This document shows, in pieces, positions 63,109 to 64,000 of a stretch of DNA of 64,000 nt (the stretch's first letter is position 1; each line of letters opens with the position of its first letter). The DNA lies in the NCBI RefSeq assembly GCF_001468085.1, contig NZ_LNZB01000056.1, positions 62,001 to 126,000 of the forward strand, written 5' to 3'. Below the pieces are notes generated by a model, which saw only the letters and a program-made list of their open reading frames with translations, had not been told where the DNA came from and did not search any database. The DNA comes from Legionella waltersii (GTDB lineage Bacteria; Pseudomonadota; Gammaproteobacteria; Legionellales; Legionellaceae). The position numbers and the translations under genes were made by a program.

Positions 63109-64000
63109 TTATTCCATTTCAGTACGATACTCACCCAAGCAAGCTAAACTATTTAAACGAGCTCTTTTGAGTAAAGCTTGTTGTGCTTCAGCAACATTCG
63201 CCTTTTTGCCGCTCCAGGTTTTTAAGCAATCTTCTTGCAATGCTCTGCCATAAGAGAAGCTCAATAACCAAGGTTGATCGCCAATCTGGTTAATGGCATT
63301 TAAGTTGGCTGTAGCTTGAGCAGGGGTTTGGCCACCAGAAAGGAAATTAATTGTCGGAACTGCTGCAGGTACATTATTTCGGAAAACACTTATGGTGTAG
63401 TCTGCTACTGCATCTGGGGTGCTAAAAGGAGCAAACTCTTTACCGCTAGTTACCATGCTTGGTTTTAATATTATATGTTCTAATTGAACTTGATGAATAA
63501 ATAAAGTGTGGAAGAGTTCATGAAGAACCATCTCACAGACTTCAGCACAGTGTTCAATACTGTGATCGCCATCCATCAACACTTCCGGTTCAACGATAGG
63601 TACAATACCTACTGATTGGCATGCAGCTGCATAGCGAGCTAGGTTTTCTGCTCCAGTTTTAATTGCTGTCAGACTGGGAGTGAGTTGAGAAATAGAATAG
63701 ACGTTACGCCATTTTGCAAACTTCGCTCCAAGATTTTTAAAGTGTGTAAGGCGTTCGGTCAATCCATCTAAACCTTGTGTGACTTGTTCGTTTTCAGTAT
63801 TGGCTAAAATAGTGAGACCTTTGTCCACCTTAATACCAGGAACAATTCCTTTTTGTGCAAACAACTCAGGAATAGGTGTGCCGTTGTCATCGGTTTGTGT
63901 AAACGTTTCTTCAAACAAGATAACCCCATTAATGTATTGTTCTAAATCAGGAGTTGTTGCAAGAAGTAGACGGTAATCTCTTCGATGTTGCTCAGTATTT
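63109..64000 (-). CDS. Class I fructose-bisphosphate aldolase, eukaryote-like (start beyond window)
   Basis: The frame is open from the stop at 63109 to the window edge, about 297 residues; the visible N-terminal part reads EQHRRDYRLLLATTP and then YINGVILFEETF. Typical of the animal/plant class I enzyme: GIKVDKGL, TQGLDGLTERL, AKWRNVYSI, VPIVEPEVLMDGDHSIEHC, the Schiff-base Lys in HIILKPSMVTSG, NFLSGGQTPAQATANLNAIN and SFSYGRALQ. It cleaves fructose-1,6-bisphosphate. The C-terminus ends LACLGEYRTEME, without the Tyr-terminated tail of animal aldolases. Confidence 0.95.
   Translation of the reverse strand, partial: NTEQHRRDYRLLLATTPDLEQYINGVILFEETFTQTDDNGTPIPELFAQKGIVPGIKVDKGLTILANTENEQVTQGLDGLTERLTHFKNLGAKFAKWRNVYSISQLTPSLTAIKTGAENLARYAAACQSVGIVPIVEPEVLMDGDHSIEHCAEVCEMVLHELFHTLFIHQVQLEHIILKPSMVTSGKEFAPFSTPDAVADYTISVFRNNVPAAVPTINFLSGGQTPAQATANLNAINQIGDQPWLLSFSYGRALQEDCLKTWSGKKANVAEAQQALLKRARLNSLACLGEYRTEME

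Overview
The window is a piece of a Legionella chromosome. It has low G+C, A/T-rich intergenic DNA and, at its centre, the complete icmT-to-icmB half of the Dot/Icm type IVB secretion system. The flanking genes (cytochrome-oxidase assembly set, Entner-Doudoroff operon with glucoamylase, tphA-icmF-icmH, purH-prmA-accC-accB-aroQ, oadA/pycB, proA metalloprotease) follow the order I know from Legionella pneumophila. The icmR-position gene and the set of effector-like genes look locally variable, so I do not assign a species.

Layout. (1) 1-4656: rimM (partial), rpsP and ffh on the minus strand, then two convergent membrane glycosyltransferases. (2) 4677-9719: a 125-bp element with perfect terminal inverted repeats, an ankyrin-repeat effector candidate with a YopT-like Cys/His/Asp pattern, an APC transporter, a PriC-like protein, an AhpD-like protein, a small lipoprotein and a DUF2909 protein. 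(3) 9787-13585: haem A synthesis and cytochrome-oxidase assembly (SURF1, a thioredoxin-like membrane protein, ctaA, ctaB, SCO). (4) 13709-23453: rimK, a small HTH regulator, then the tightly overlapping operon zwf-pgl-edd-glk-eda-sugar transporter-glucoamylase. Secreted amylase, uptake, phosphorylation and Entner-Doudoroff breakdown are thus encoded in one run. (5) 23912-26251: hemH, a cold-shock protein, a HIT protein and a 66-aa orphan.

(6) 26344-43288: icmT-S-(R position)-Q-P-O-N-M-L-K-E-G-C-D-J-B. These encode the coupling complex (IcmO/P/J/S), the core complex (IcmE/G/K/N), inner-membrane proteins (IcmL/M/C/D/T), the IcmQ pore protein with its presumed chaperone, and the IcmB ATPase. Facing them on the minus strand are tphA, icmF and icmH/dotU; the last two stabilise the complex. 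(7) 48800-53570: purH, prmA, accC, accB and aroQ on the minus strand. (8) 53818-64000: oadA/pycB, the proA zinc metalloprotease, an alpha/beta hydrolase, an EEP-family phosphodiesterase, two probable Dot/Icm substrates (one kinase-like, one of unknown fold), and the truncated end of an animal-type class I fructose-bisphosphate aldolase.

The main non-coding discovery is a dispersed quasi-palindromic element of about 341 bp. It is present as two full copies (23553-23893 and 55660-56000) and one 5'-truncated copy (about 43303-43541). The third copy is flanked by perfect 10-bp direct repeats, and the first is inserted inside an older long palindrome. No tRNA, rRNA or CRISPR array was seen.
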